The notes under the pieces are model-generated. The model was not told the DNA's origin. It did not search any database and saw nothing but the letters and a program-made list of their open reading frames with translations. 64,000 nucleotides of DNA from Candidatus Heimdallarchaeota archaeon (lineage in GTDB: Archaea; Asgardarchaeota; Heimdallarchaeia; Heimdallarchaeales; Kariarchaeaceae). Shown one piece after another: positions 36,701 through 45,529 of this stretch. Position 1 is the stretch's first letter. Every line of letters begins with the position of its first letter. Both the position numbers and the translations under genes were made by a program. The stretch covers positions 409,710 to 473,709 of the forward strand of contig JASBSB010000003.1 in the NCBI GenBank assembly GCA_030149205.1, read 5' to 3'.

Positions 36701-39700
36701 TTTCTTATTATGAACTTTGAATCTCGTCGAAATATAGTTCAAAAAGCAGAAAGAGCACTAACCAGAGAATTTATCCTGGGAAGCACACTGTTAAGCTCAG
36801 TTATAGTAACTGGTTCTGCTTATTTGGATCCAACGCTGATTCTTGTGGCTACATTGGTGGTTTACTCCATGATACTGTCATTGAAGTACCACAATTCTTT
36901 CTTATCTGGGTTAGGGTTAATAGTTTACTCAGTGTTGTTCACTAAAGTTAACACCCAATTTACTACTAGTCTTCCCTACCCTCAATTATTCTACGTGTTG
37001 GCCTCGATAACATTGGTGCTTACCTTTGGGATATACCTGTACAGTCAAATAAGAGGTGAGGGGTTGAATGTGACACAATATGAGTTTATATCTAGGATGA
37101 CAAACCAATATCCTGCTCTTGACACTAAATTCTTCAGATCCATCCGTATAACCTTTCCTTTAATAGGGTTGCTAATGTTCAGCTATACACCTGATCTCAA
37201 TGTAACTTTTCAGGCTATCTGGATACTAATCTTAAGCATAACGCTAATTTTCTCAATTGAAAGTTCAGATTTTGACAGTAGGTTAGTTGGTCCAATTCTT
37301 ATATTGTACAGTCTGTTCCTATATCTAACATTTCAACCCACAGGGTTGGTCAACGGTTTGGTCTCTATTCTTGGGTATTTGCTCCTGGTAGGATATTTGA
37401 GCCTTAGAAATAACAGTGAGGAAAATTCAACCGAGAGAGATGTTGTGACCTTAGTTAACAACGTAATTCTAAGCTTAACTTTTATAGGAGCATTTCAGTT
37501 TCTATCAGCTGTCCCAGAATTACGAGGTTTGGTATTAGTTGTGTTGGCAACCATCCTTGGGTTGCACACCAAATCAATCCGACTGCACTCTCTACCTGTT
37601 GCATTGATGTTCCTGTTTAGTTACATAAATCCTCTTTATGTCCTGAATACTAACATCTTGAATTTTGGATATTTGATGATACAGAACAAAAGTTACACAC
37701 TTGAAGCAGTCAGGACACTCCCAATTTTGATATACGTATCACTTGTGTATCTAAGATCAATCAGGGATTCAAAATATGTATCTATACCAGTTTCGATTTC
37801 TGTTGGTATACTTTTTGTATCTGGGTTATTCACAGTTAATGGTGAATTAGGATTTGTATTCTTGGTTTCACTTTACGCTTCTTTACTTATTCTCGCCCTA
37901 CAAACTGAATTTATAGAGGAGCATATACTCAGTTCTCTTATCTTCATACTAGGAGTAACATTCGTAGGCGGAAGTGATATATTATTAGGTCAATTTGGAG
38001 CGGATCAAATCTTATTGTCCAACAGGATGATTGCTGCAACTGGGCTCTTATTGATAAATCTTATCATCTGGAAACATGCCGAGCTGAAATCTCTGTTTGA
38101 GATAAACCTAACGAAAATACCACTATCAATAGTATTTGCAGTGCTTGATGGGTATATCCTGTTTCTTGGATCGTTTTCATCATGGTTTTCTGCGGTTTAT
38201 GTGTTCACAACTATCATCCTCCTAAGTGTCGTAGACTTAAGACAAAACAGTAGATACATTGGAATTGGTTCTGGTTTGTTTGGATTAATAGTTTTATTAT
38301 CTGGAATGTTCATTATTCCATCAGACCACATTTTCAAAACTCTCCCAGGTAGTTTAGTTGGCCTTATAACTGGAATATCTGTTTTGGTCCTGATCTTCCG
38401 TTCGAGATTTGAGGAGCTGGAGCTATCGACAAGTCACTTTGAGATTGGAGGATTTATCTCACTGATCTCAGTTTTATCTCTGTCTGCTTTCTTCGGGTCA
38501 ACATTAGAATTTGCCATCCTTCAACTGGTCAGCTTATTTGTGTTGACCTATGTTAACTGGGCGATTAACAAGTACGAAATTTCAATGATAACTTCTATCG
38601 GCATCTCCCTGAACGTCTTTATTCAGCTTTTCGTTAATCCATTTGCCATAATCTCACTTTCTGTCTTTTTGATTAACCTAGTACTCTTCATGCTAAATCA
38701 GTTCACTGAGATCAACATCAAAGGAAACATGATAGGGATAATCACAGGATTTTCAGTTGTTGTTGGAGGGATTTTGTTTGGTAGTCAAAGTGGAGAACAA
38801 ATCATAGCACAGATCCCAGAACTGGTGACTTATGCTGGATTGTTTAATTATACTTGGATCATTCTCTTTTGGATGTGGATAGTTGACCTGTTAATTGCGA
38901 ACTTTGTTGGTAATCTCTTTGACGATAATTTTCTTGAGTCAATAGGAAATAGACTGAACATCCCAATTCAAGAGGGTCTCAGTAGGTTTACAATTGTTTT
39001 ATCAATAATCTTCCTAAACTATATTCCTGTTTTTCTCTTCTGGAGATTAAACTCACTTGAAAACACAGTATTTTTGCTTGGAAATGTTATAGTCTTTACT
39101 CTGATCTTTCTTTCATCATTAATCAAGAGAAAGGGAGAAGAAAATGTCAATCTATACATTGATATGATCACAATTACACCTGCGCTTTCAGGGTTTATCT
39201 TTTCAGTGTTTTTCATGAATATTCAACAACAGATATACAGTGGAAATCAAATAATTCAGTCCATTATATCCTTGGTTCTTCAGTATGCATATCTAGGAAT
39301 CAGCTCATTAGCAGTTTTGGCTGTTGTTTTCTTCTTTTTAAGAAACAGATCAGAAGACTTTGAGCACACCTCAACAAATATCTTACTTGATATTGGAACT
39401 TTCATCTCCTTGGCCTCATTATTTGTCCCGATACTGACAGGTAATTTCCAACCATTATTAGCTGTAACGGTACTATTTTGGATGCTGTTTATAACTGGAA
39501 GCGTGCAGGGAGGAAATAACGTTAAGATCAAGCAGGTTGTACAGCTGTTTGGTTCATTTGTCGCCTCTTATTTCTTCATTTATGCATTTCCAGTGCAGTA
39601 TGTTACTGTAAACTACAGTCACGGTGTGTCCCTGTTCTCAATTGCATCCCTAAGCCTAATTGCTAATGCCTTGGTTGCTTATGCCTACCTCCTTGTAGTT

Positions 39701-40159
39701 GGTGAGAATGTAAAGGAAAACATCAACTTTACCTTCTTGGCATATTTCAGAATAGTGATAAGCTTTCTTGCGATACTTCTTCTAAATGACTTCTCAACAC
39801 CTTTTGAAAGATTTGTGTCTCTCTCTGCCTATGTCTTATTGAGTGTGACAACCATGGGATATGGAGTCAAATATGAAATCTCTCCTATGAAAATGCTTGG
39901 GACTGCAATCATTTTTGCAGGACTCTTTATAGGTGGTGTATTCCTATTGACAAGTTACAGCAGTGGACAGCCAGTAGATCCTCTTCTTGCTGCTCTTACT
40001 TTCATCATCGGTGGTTTGGGCTTTCTTTACAATGTGTATCTACAGGATGCAGCTAAGAAAAACAAAAGGAACATCTTCATCTCAATGTTCATTCCAAAGG
40101 TCAGTGAGAGATCTGGTCAAAATGAGAAAACACTAAATGAGGAAACACTACCAGAATAA
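33791..40159 (+). CDS. Giant polytopic membrane protein with two N-terminal zinc ribbons
   Basis: A 2122-residue protein of no family I recognise. The frame opens at 33758, but TTG 33791 has a strong ribosome binding site (GGAGGTG, 7 bases upstream) and overlaps the TPR stop as TTGA, so it is preferred. Two zinc ribbons open the protein: C4, C7, C18, C21 and C34, C37, C48, C51. A disordered Ser/Thr/Glu/Lys-rich region runs to about 320. From there to about 2090 hydrophobic segments follow one another with short loops, roughly fifty helices, mostly without charged residues suggesting a known channel or enzyme. The C-terminal 30 residues are cytosolic and charged. Base composition matches its neighbours. 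Confidence 0.8.
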   Translation: MKVCLNCGHKSSKPINFCSVCGFSIIDENLEIICEKCGAKNLLSRTFCSNCAANIEKGYKMNQARLESLTSRILDLSIKTNSIDKRLNLLIEAAKLGKLSTDRVDLYALGKRQGEEAQFPQTGSSKSTTNVTSSAIEDIKGEDPHHAETSQTAVPQEVKAEGTKAEDRGSIYQQTKSDAIPSYAKIGDNSTKSELTASEGNLKRPKESTIGETTPVSPSKIFEQKQKSEIQADLQTSSVGDVPLESKPSVETTERISAESRIITNPTLSINREVGGLKRIVPSFVKPKFDLKIPITPIKSGRTQRRFDLSSPKKLLSDFGQQIQVGIAVSLLLAGLIFSSFIISSDKFVQNTILYSTGLLTIIGGLLFAKLFWKDQDNLLGNTLISLGYFLALYSSFGTANQLNATILPILPTLLILFSALLLNSESLADISVLGTLFAGWIASQTFIELSWNFGSTWIIMTVLIATLFYLKDKMIQPSILAYFGGAIISLSLLSNTPATGMISLPILISTIPLALIILNQRLDLLPNMMRALYAILLGVPFVAFLIGAATGKLNLYDDVILFSIIAVLSILFANPNLLKKEENRLYSLLNLSLNKYSKIFVPFVSIIFLNHIIETVNQSSTQIARIDFIFFVITPIVLFFSLNLLFSVASTSEEVRTEVQLLNYIPILITESIFFSLSLGLSRFVGNQSLGYLATSFYLILVFVPLTIGILGGIFAKYLKVTDRIMFATQVMTMINTIWLNSYVLIGGDAVLASLAVFLTFLLALYLPGISDLYRKRIYAISLLGSSVLVLLGQLYHRFDQFENPGFIWYLKTNTFLKLETFGPLTVLASFGVIAGLSLFRLVRLVERGQISREAIINSSNPFLKLYYYFERFILNHLEQLFSAALNFSFIAILLTGGFNSQSTTSTVVAFITTLLTLSNGIIIYLSRGRSWLSYIFTGTAIVFSSMYIVNADSYLVIQGNIVLLFLLSFLIMNFESRRNIVQKAERALTREFILGSTLLSSVIVTGSAYLDPTLILVATLVVYSMILSLKYHNSFLSGLGLIVYSVLFTKVNTQFTTSLPYPQLFYVLASITLVLTFGIYLYSQIRGEGLNVTQYEFISRMTNQYPALDTKFFRSIRITFPLIGLLMFSYTPDLNVTFQAIWILILSITLIFSIESSDFDSRLVGPILILYSLFLYLTFQPTGLVNGLVSILGYLLLVGYLSLRNNSEENSTERDVVTLVNNVILSLTFIGAFQFLSAVPELRGLVLVVLATILGLHTKSIRLHSLPVALMFLFSYINPLYVLNTNILNFGYLMIQNKSYTLEAVRTLPILIYVSLVYLRSIRDSKYVSIPVSISVGILFVSGLFTVNGELGFVFLVSLYASLLILALQTEFIEEHILSSLIFILGVTFVGGSDILLGQFGADQILLSNRMIAATGLLLINLIIWKHAELKSLFEINLTKIPLSIVFAVLDGYILFLGSFSSWFSAVYVFTTIILLSVVDLRQNSRYIGIGSGLFGLIVLLSGMFIIPSDHIFKTLPGSLVGLITGISVLVLIFRSRFEELELSTSHFEIGGFISLISVLSLSAFFGSTLEFAILQLVSLFVLTYVNWAINKYEISMITSIGISLNVFIQLFVNPFAIISLSVFLINLVLFMLNQFTEINIKGNMIGIITGFSVVVGGILFGSQSGEQIIAQIPELVTYAGLFNYTWIILFWMWIVDLLIANFVGNLFDDNFLESIGNRLNIPIQEGLSRFTIVLSIIFLNYIPVFLFWRLNSLENTVFLLGNVIVFTLIFLSSLIKRKGEENVNLYIDMITITPALSGFIFSVFFMNIQQQIYSGNQIIQSIISLVLQYAYLGISSLAVLAVVFFFLRNRSEDFEHTSTNILLDIGTFISLASLFVPILTGNFQPLLAVTVLFWMLFITGSVQGGNNVKIKQVVQLFGSFVASYFFIYAFPVQYVTVNYSHGVSLFSIASLSLIANALVAYAYLLVVGENVKENINFTFLAYFRIVISFLAILLLNDFSTPFERFVSLSAYVLLSVTTMGYGVKYEISPMKMLGTAIIFAGLFIGGVFLLTSYSSGQPVDPLLAALTFIIGGLGFLYNVYLQDAAKKNKRNIFISMFIPKVSERSGQNEKTLNEETLPE

Positions 40160-40241
40160 TTTGGAGTAACTAATGCGTGTATAGACTATCACAAAATATT
40201 AATTCAATTTCAAGAGAGTTTCAATTGAAGAAGGTGAAAAT

Positions 40242-41249
40242 GTGTTAGAAGATGATTTAAAGGAGAGGTTACTCAGACATGATCCAAATGGAGTGCCTGA
40301 GGCTATTGCACTCCTCCTGTCTGATAACACAGAAAGTAAGGCTGAGTTAATTGGATTTATTTTAAGAAACAATCTCACAGAGTTCCTGGATGATCTAATC
40401 AATGTTGGGGTTGTGGATGAGGAGAAATCCATTCGAGCCATGGCTATCATGGCAGTTGCAAAATTGGGGAACAGAAGTAATGCAACTGACCTCTTAGATG
40501 CAATCTCGCTTGAATCCGATGAAGAGACACTAATGTCAATGATCGAAAGCTTCATCCTGTTTGCTGAGATTAATGACCTGAAAATTGAAGAGCTTGAACA
40601 GTTACTCGAAGTATTACCAATCGAAAGGATCTCAAGTCTACAGAATGCAACCCAATCGAGAATTGAGATGAAGGAAAAGCCTGATCCCCTAAAAATAAGC
40701 TTACCATTACCCCAGGATCAGGATGAAATTGTGGACTTCTTTGTGGATAACAGTGCGACACAAAAACATGTAGGGAAACTTGAGGATCAGATTGCAGAAG
40801 CAAAGGCAAAAATCAAATTGATTCTGTTGGATCTCGAGCCAAATATCCCTGTCAGCATCTACAGGCTTGCAGAACTGTCTAACACAACCCCGTACTCATT
40901 GGAAAGATATCTTATAGAATTAACTGAGGATGGAACCCTAACAGGAGAATACCTCGAGCTTGAACAGATGTTCATTAAAGGAAGACAGACAACATCTGCA
41001 CTATTAGGAAACATCCCCACAAAGGGACCCCCTCTCTGTTCTGATTGCGGTTCTCCCTCAAGATCATTTCCCTGTGAAAACTGTGGAGGAGGGATACAGT
41101 GTGGTACTTGCAAGCTACTTATTGGAAAGGGAGAAGATATAATTGAATGCCCGGATTGTGGTTCTAAAAACCACAGAACTCATCTCCTTGAATGGCTGAA
41201 AATCAGAGGTGTCTGTCCCATTTGTAAACGGAAAATTCAAATTAAGTAA
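40242..41249 (+). CDS. HEAT-like / winged-helix / zinc-ribbon / RING-like protein
   Basis: A 335-residue soluble protein from a GTG start with AAGGTGA upstream. Residues 1-135 look like HEAT-type helical repeats (AELIGFILRNNLTEFLDDLI, then RAMAIMAVAKLGNRSNATDL). About 185-245 resemble a winged helix of PCI type (IKLILLDLEPNIPVSIYRLA). The C-terminus has a zinc ribbon (C266, C269, C278, C281) and a RING-like cross-brace with all eight ligands: C287, C290, C303, C306, H311, H314, C325, C328, with the LLEWLKIRGVCPICK segment typical of RINGs. It lies 82 bases after the giant gene. RING E3-ligase activity is possible but unproven. Confidence 0.65.
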   Translation: MLEDDLKERLLRHDPNGVPEAIALLLSDNTESKAELIGFILRNNLTEFLDDLINVGVVDEEKSIRAMAIMAVAKLGNRSNATDLLDAISLESDEETLMSMIESFILFAEINDLKIEELEQLLEVLPIERISSLQNATQSRIEMKEKPDPLKISLPLPQDQDEIVDFFVDNSATQKHVGKLEDQIAEAKAKIKLILLDLEPNIPVSIYRLAELSNTTPYSLERYLIELTEDGTLTGEYLELEQMFIKGRQTTSALLGNIPTKGPPLCSDCGSPSRSFPCENCGGGIQCGTCKLLIGKGEDIIECPDCGSKNHRTHLLEWLKIRGVCPICKRKIQIK

Positions 41250-41471
41250 TATGATAAGTTTTGATATAAAATATTCATTCAGTTCATTTATTAACTATTG
41301 ATTATATTAAAACAAAACAAAATTAATTATTATTTAAATTAATTTCATTCTTTACAATCCAAATTAGGAGATTATTAGAATATAGTTCTATCATTAGTGT
41401 AAGTTAGCAGTTTATTTAGTCATAAGATTCATATTTGTAGTTTTGTCTTGAATTGAATTCCGTTAATTAGA

Positions 41472-42329
41472 TTATTCTACAAAATGAATCTCATAGGTCT
41501 TTTCTGCAAGAAGGGAATATTCATTTAAAATGATTTGATCTTGAATTACATCTATCTCATAAAGAAAAAACCTGAAGAAAATATTGAAATTGTCTGTAAT
41601 GCCATATTCAATAAGTAGATTCAAAATCCGTTTGTTTGTTTTTCCTTTAAGCAACAACGTTGGTAAGATAAATTGATGAAGACTAAAAGAGGACCTTTTG
41701 TTACCATGAGAAGCAAATTTTGCCTCTAGGGCTATCACTAGATTTTCGGATTCTATAAAATTATCTACTTCAATTTGGGCCTTGACGGGGATTTCTCTTA
41801 TTTTGTTGTCTTTGCCATCTCTGTACAATAATCCTAATTTTCCTTCAACAGTAGTGTTTAACCTTCCACCAATTGTAAAATTCTCAGTCAATCCTAAATA
41901 TTCTTGAACGAATTTCGAAAACAGATTTAATTCATTAGCTAAAATTATACCAGTTTCTTCATTGTGAAGAGTAAAATGTTTTAATACAGAAATTTTATCT
42001 ATTCGACTTATGTTCAATGTTACTTTTGAAACCTTTGGGTTTTTAAGACTTGGGAAAAGCGTTTTTAATGAAAATTTCTTAGTTTTAATCAGAACACATC
42101 CCCCTAATTGGTTTCTAAACAATTCGACCCCATTTTCTTTTAAAACATCTGGAAGCTCTGAATATCTATAAGTGGGTATCATCTTTACTGGTTTTACACC
42201 TAGATATTTGAAATCAGTTGAGAATAGTTGATATATTACCTCTTCGTCATCATTAAGCCAATTTTGCAGCTTTTTTGAGCTAGGACCTTCATTAAATAGT
42301 TTTATCCAATTTTTATTTCTTTTACTCAA
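41472..42329 (-). CDS. Putative PD-(D/E)XK restriction-endonuclease-like protein
   Basis: A 285-residue protein. The central region carries a nuclease-like pattern: E162 (VEGKLGLLYRDG), D189 in QIEVDNFIE and E202-A-K204 in LVIALEAKFASHG, spaced as in PD-(D/E)XK enzymes such as type II restriction endonucleases. The N-terminal 150 residues look like a DNA-recognition domain of the type seen with uncharacterised restriction enzymes, with many lysines. No methyltransferase gene adjoins it, so if it is a restriction enzyme it is an orphan. Assignment is by motif only. Confidence 0.5.
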   Translation of the reverse strand: MSKRNKNWIKLFNEGPSSKKLQNWLNDDEEVIYQLFSTDFKYLGVKPVKMIPTYRYSELPDVLKENGVELFRNQLGGCVLIKTKKFSLKTLFPSLKNPKVSKVTLNISRIDKISVLKHFTLHNEETGIILANELNLFSKFVQEYLGLTENFTIGGRLNTTVEGKLGLLYRDGKDNKIREIPVKAQIEVDNFIESENLVIALEAKFASHGNKRSSFSLHQFILPTLLLKGKTNKRILNLLIEYGITDNFNIFFRFFLYEIDVIQDQIILNEYSLLAEKTYEIHFVE

Positions 42330-42904
42330 AATTCAAACCCTATAAATTATAATTTTGTATAAATTTTTAAGGGTTGTAATAATATGCAAAAATGATCTGT
42401 CTGTCAAATACATTAGTTGACTAATATCTTAAATTAAATCATAAATTGGAAAGAAATATTATATAATCAATGGATAAAGAACATCTTAGAGTCTTAAAGA
42501 ATTAAGATATATATTTAAATCTCTGAAAAAACTAATATAAATGGTACTGCAGAAGCAGAGTGTCAACTACTTCCAGATACAGATCACCGCTTAGAGTAAA
42601 TCAATTTAACCAATCCTATCAAGCTATCCCAAAAATAAGTAGTGTAAAGGGAATTTTGAAAGTTTGGATTGTTTTAATTTCTAGGACTGGGAAACGAATA
42701 ACTCCTTAAATTCACTTAGTACAAGTCTACTTTCACTGGCTTTAGAATTACTGTAATCCTCAACGTCTGCGATATTTCATTAACTCCATTGAGAGGGGAG
42801 ATTGCACTGCGAATTTTAATTAATTTTTTTATAAGCTAAGTTAACTAGAGTTCAAAGGTCCCTTACATCGGATTCCTCATATTATTGGCTCTATATCTTG
42901 AGAT
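42330..42904. other. Intergenic region with an unassigned promoter-like element
   Basis: At 42508-42520 ATATATTTAAAT is a good archaeal TATA box, and an ATG occurs at 42541, the expected start of a leaderless message. The frame, however, encodes only 17 residues. The downstream sequence shows no structured RNA that I can name. The rest is AT-rich and featureless. Confidence 0.3.
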
Positions 42905-43105
42905 TTATTTTAGCAGGCTATACATTTTCTTTTCCATTTGTTGTTTGGCTTCCTGCATTGCCTGTGGTGTTGTCGCTTTCATCAGATCTGCATGTTTTTC
43001 TCCGCCATGTTTCATCATGATTTCCACGACCTTTTCTTTGGTCTCTCCGGATGCAACAAAGTTACACCCTGTTTCTGCTACTGAACTACATTTTAGTTGA
43101 TGCAT
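42905..43105 (-). CDS. DUF1059 family small protein
   Basis: A 66-residue protein with the pattern of DUF1059: an N-terminal cysteine (LKCSSV), a second cysteine before an aromatic strand (GCNFVASGETKEKVVEIM), and a helix with KHGGEKHADL. The cysteine and histidine spacing suggests a small metal- or redox-active domain, but its function is unknown. It stands alone between two gene-poor stretches. Confidence 0.7.
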   Translation of the reverse strand: MHQLKCSSVAETGCNFVASGETKEKVVEIMMKHGGEKHADLMKATTPQAMQEAKQQMEKKMYSLLK

Positions 43106-43716
43106 GGAATAAGATATTCTGGCTTTATTTAAACACTCTCTTTTTAGAATATTAGTGTTAAGAAAGCTGAAAGCTAAACAAGAGTAATATCTTAGAGAAC
43201 TGAAGAGAGTTCCCCCATGATTGAAAATAGCATAATTATATACATCTCAGAGATTTTCTAACAAAAACTGTTGAAATTTGCTTTTCAGACAGCCTAGTAA
43301 ATCAGAGAATTAAATTCAATGGGAAATTTGCCCATGGTAAAAATTCACCTGAACAAATTAGCTGATTGAACCAGAGGATGTCACTTATCACAGTTAGCCC
43401 CATAGACATTCATGAGAGAATAGGGTAATAATAAAATATTAATTTCTCAATGATCAACACCATTGGAATTGTATCCTAACTAAGTTTAAATCAAAATCAT
43501 CTGATGAGACTTCTGTTGCATCTTGATGTGTGTCTCAATTTGCCAAATTGTAGGTATTATATTTTTTCAGATTTGAACATAATAACACAAATTTACGGAA
43601 ATCCTCCTCTTAGAGCTGTTTTTCAAAACTGAGTAATAGAAGTATTGATTTAATTGAGAACAGTACAATCTAACCCTAATTTGCCAATACCTGATTGCAT
43701 TTGATAAACTTAAATT
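43106..43716. other. Intergenic region with no supported gene
   Basis: About 610 bases between the DUF1059 gene and the glycan locus. Open frames are short and in no frame look protein-like. There is no clear repeat, tRNA or transposon end. It marks the left boundary of the glycan cluster. Confidence 0.4.
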
Positions 43717-44733
43717 ATGAATTTAGATGAAAATTTAATATATTCTAACCAGAATTTAAATACCTTCAAAAGTCCAACAATGAACTTAACAATAGAAATG
43801 ACAGTTTCTATCATCATGCCCACCTACAATGGACAGCGATTCTTACGTGAGACACTTGACTCCATACTCCGACAGACTTATCGGGACTGGGAGCTTATCG
43901 TGTGCGACGATAAATCTACAGATAACACTGTTGAGATAGTTCAGGAGTATGCCAATAATCATGAGCAGATACACCTTCATAGGTTTGAGCATTATGGGAA
44001 TCCTGCAGTTCTCCGTAACAAGGGAATAGAGCTTGCCAAGGGTAAATACATAGCACTATGCGATCAGGATGACCTGTGGGCTGAGAACAAGTTAGAGTTA
44101 CAGGTAAGTATAATGAAGGACACAGGTAAGTCTAACATCAAATTCGTTTCTGGAGCCAGTTCAATAATTAATTCTGAGGGTACCGTGATTCAAGGTGGAA
44201 AAAATACAGTCTTCGATCTTGCTGTAAAGAAGGCTCAAGATTTAGGGGGTTGTGTTATCATCCCCCCGATGTATTTAATCCTGGGAAACTTCATCATGAA
44301 TTCCTCAGTATTAATATCAAGAGACATCTACAATACCATTGGATTTTACAAGGAAGATCAATCATACAGAGGAATAGAGGATTATGAATTTATCCTGAGA
44401 TACTTATCCTCAGGATACAAAATTTGTTTTATCAAAGAACCTATAGCTTACTGGAGACAACATGAATCAAACCTTACAAAGGATGTTCAGTCAAGTCAAA
44501 GGTTAGAGATAATCCTTAGTGAAATTCTGGAGGCCTTAAAATCAGATTCATTCAAGGAACACCAAAAATGGCTTCTGATACAGCAAAGAATCAGTTATCT
44601 ACAGATGGAGATAGCAAGATCAAGGTATTCTGAAAGCCCCTCCCAAACAAGAAAAATTATGAAGTTTTACAAAAAACAGAGGTTCAGATTCTACAAATTG
44701 CTAGGAAAGCTAAGCAAGACCGCAATTTATTGA
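43717..44733 (+). CDS. GT2-family glycosyltransferase
   Basis: A 338-residue GT-A transferase. The donor-binding core reads SIIMPTYNGQRFLRETLDSI and ELIVCDDKSTDNT, followed by the metal-binding CDQDDLW (a DXD variant) and, in the C-terminal part, GIEDYEFILRYLSSGY with the presumed catalytic ED. In-frame ATG codons at 43780 and 43798 lie closer to the conserved core and could be the true start. It lacks membrane helices, so it acts in the cytosol on a nucleotide sugar. First gene of the glycan locus. Confidence 0.88.
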   Translation: MNLDENLIYSNQNLNTFKSPTMNLTIEMTVSIIMPTYNGQRFLRETLDSILRQTYRDWELIVCDDKSTDNTVEIVQEYANNHEQIHLHRFEHYGNPAVLRNKGIELAKGKYIALCDQDDLWAENKLELQVSIMKDTGKSNIKFVSGASSIINSEGTVIQGGKNTVFDLAVKKAQDLGGCVIIPPMYLILGNFIMNSSVLISRDIYNTIGFYKEDQSYRGIEDYEFILRYLSSGYKICFIKEPIAYWRQHESNLTKDVQSSQRLEIILSEILEALKSDSFKEHQKWLLIQQRISYLQMEIARSRYSESPSQTRKIMKFYKKQRFRFYKLLGKLSKTAIY

Positions 44734-44855
44734 TTTTTTTTTTTACCCGAAGATTAACTGCTCTCAGAGCAAATTTGGTATCCAAACAAAAAATAATCTT
44801 TCTCAGCCCGATTGGTAATCAATCAGCTTTTTAATACAATCATAAATTGAAAACT

Positions 44856-45428
44856 ATGGTTGAATTTCTCAAACCAGAATCTGAGGTAAAATCCAAGGTC
44901 ATGCTGAACCTCGGAAGTGGGACGGATATCCGTCAAAACTGGATCAATGCAGATATCGCCAAAATAGACGGACTGGATTTTGTCATAGACATCGAATCTG
45001 AAGAACTCCCCCTCGATGACGGTTCAATCAGCCTTATACTCCTTTCACATGTGATCGAGCATGTTGACAACATCAGGCATCTGCTCAATGAGATATTTCG
45101 GGTGCTAAAACCTGGTGGAAAGCTATACATAATCGTCCCCGCCTTTTCTTCAAATGGGGCATTCCAAGACCCAACCCATGTGAGATTCTTCACTGATGAG
45201 ACATTCAAGTACCTTAGTGGAGAGTATTTCGACTACTACTTTGGGAACGTGGGACAGAGGGCTAAGGTTGTTTTATTAAAAAGAAGAAGAACAAGCTATT
45301 ACAATCAACTCTACAGATATTTCTCTCCCATCATAAGATTGATCGGAAAGAGAAGGTTCGACAACTATGTGGATAATCTCTTTCTGAACATGACAAAAGA
45401 ATATCATGTGATTATAGAAAAACTCTAA
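44856..45428 (+). CDS. SAM-dependent class I methyltransferase (type 11)
   Basis: About 190 residues with a complete SAM-binding core: motif I MLNLGSGTDI, the acidic DFVIDIE strand end, LILLSHVIEHVDNI for motif IV and FRVLKPGGKLYIIVP after it. Methyltransferases of this type in glycan loci methylate sugars or lipid-linked intermediates. The frame is open to a TTG at 44847; ATG 44856 is preferred. It follows the GT2 gene by 122 bases on the same strand. Confidence 0.85.
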   Translation: MVEFLKPESEVKSKVMLNLGSGTDIRQNWINADIAKIDGLDFVIDIESEELPLDDGSISLILLSHVIEHVDNIRHLLNEIFRVLKPGGKLYIIVPAFSSNGAFQDPTHVRFFTDETFKYLSGEYFDYYFGNVGQRAKVVLLKRRRTSYYNQLYRYFSPIIRLIGKRRFDNYVDNLFLNMTKEYHVIIEKL

Positions 45429-45529
45429 ATTAAGTAAATATTTTTGATCTATTAAAATTCAAAAGATGAAAGTTTATGGATAAAGTAGGGGGAGAGGGCT
45501 AAATGTCTCTGCATTAGAAGATTTTTTGG

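Noticed and set aside
42541..42594. 17-codon ORF after a good TATA box
   Set aside because: Too short to support as a gene; retained only as a finding about the promoter.
43490..43560. Possible box C/D RNA (TGATGA followed by hairpin-like sequence)
   Set aside because: No convincing D box at the right distance and no terminal stem.
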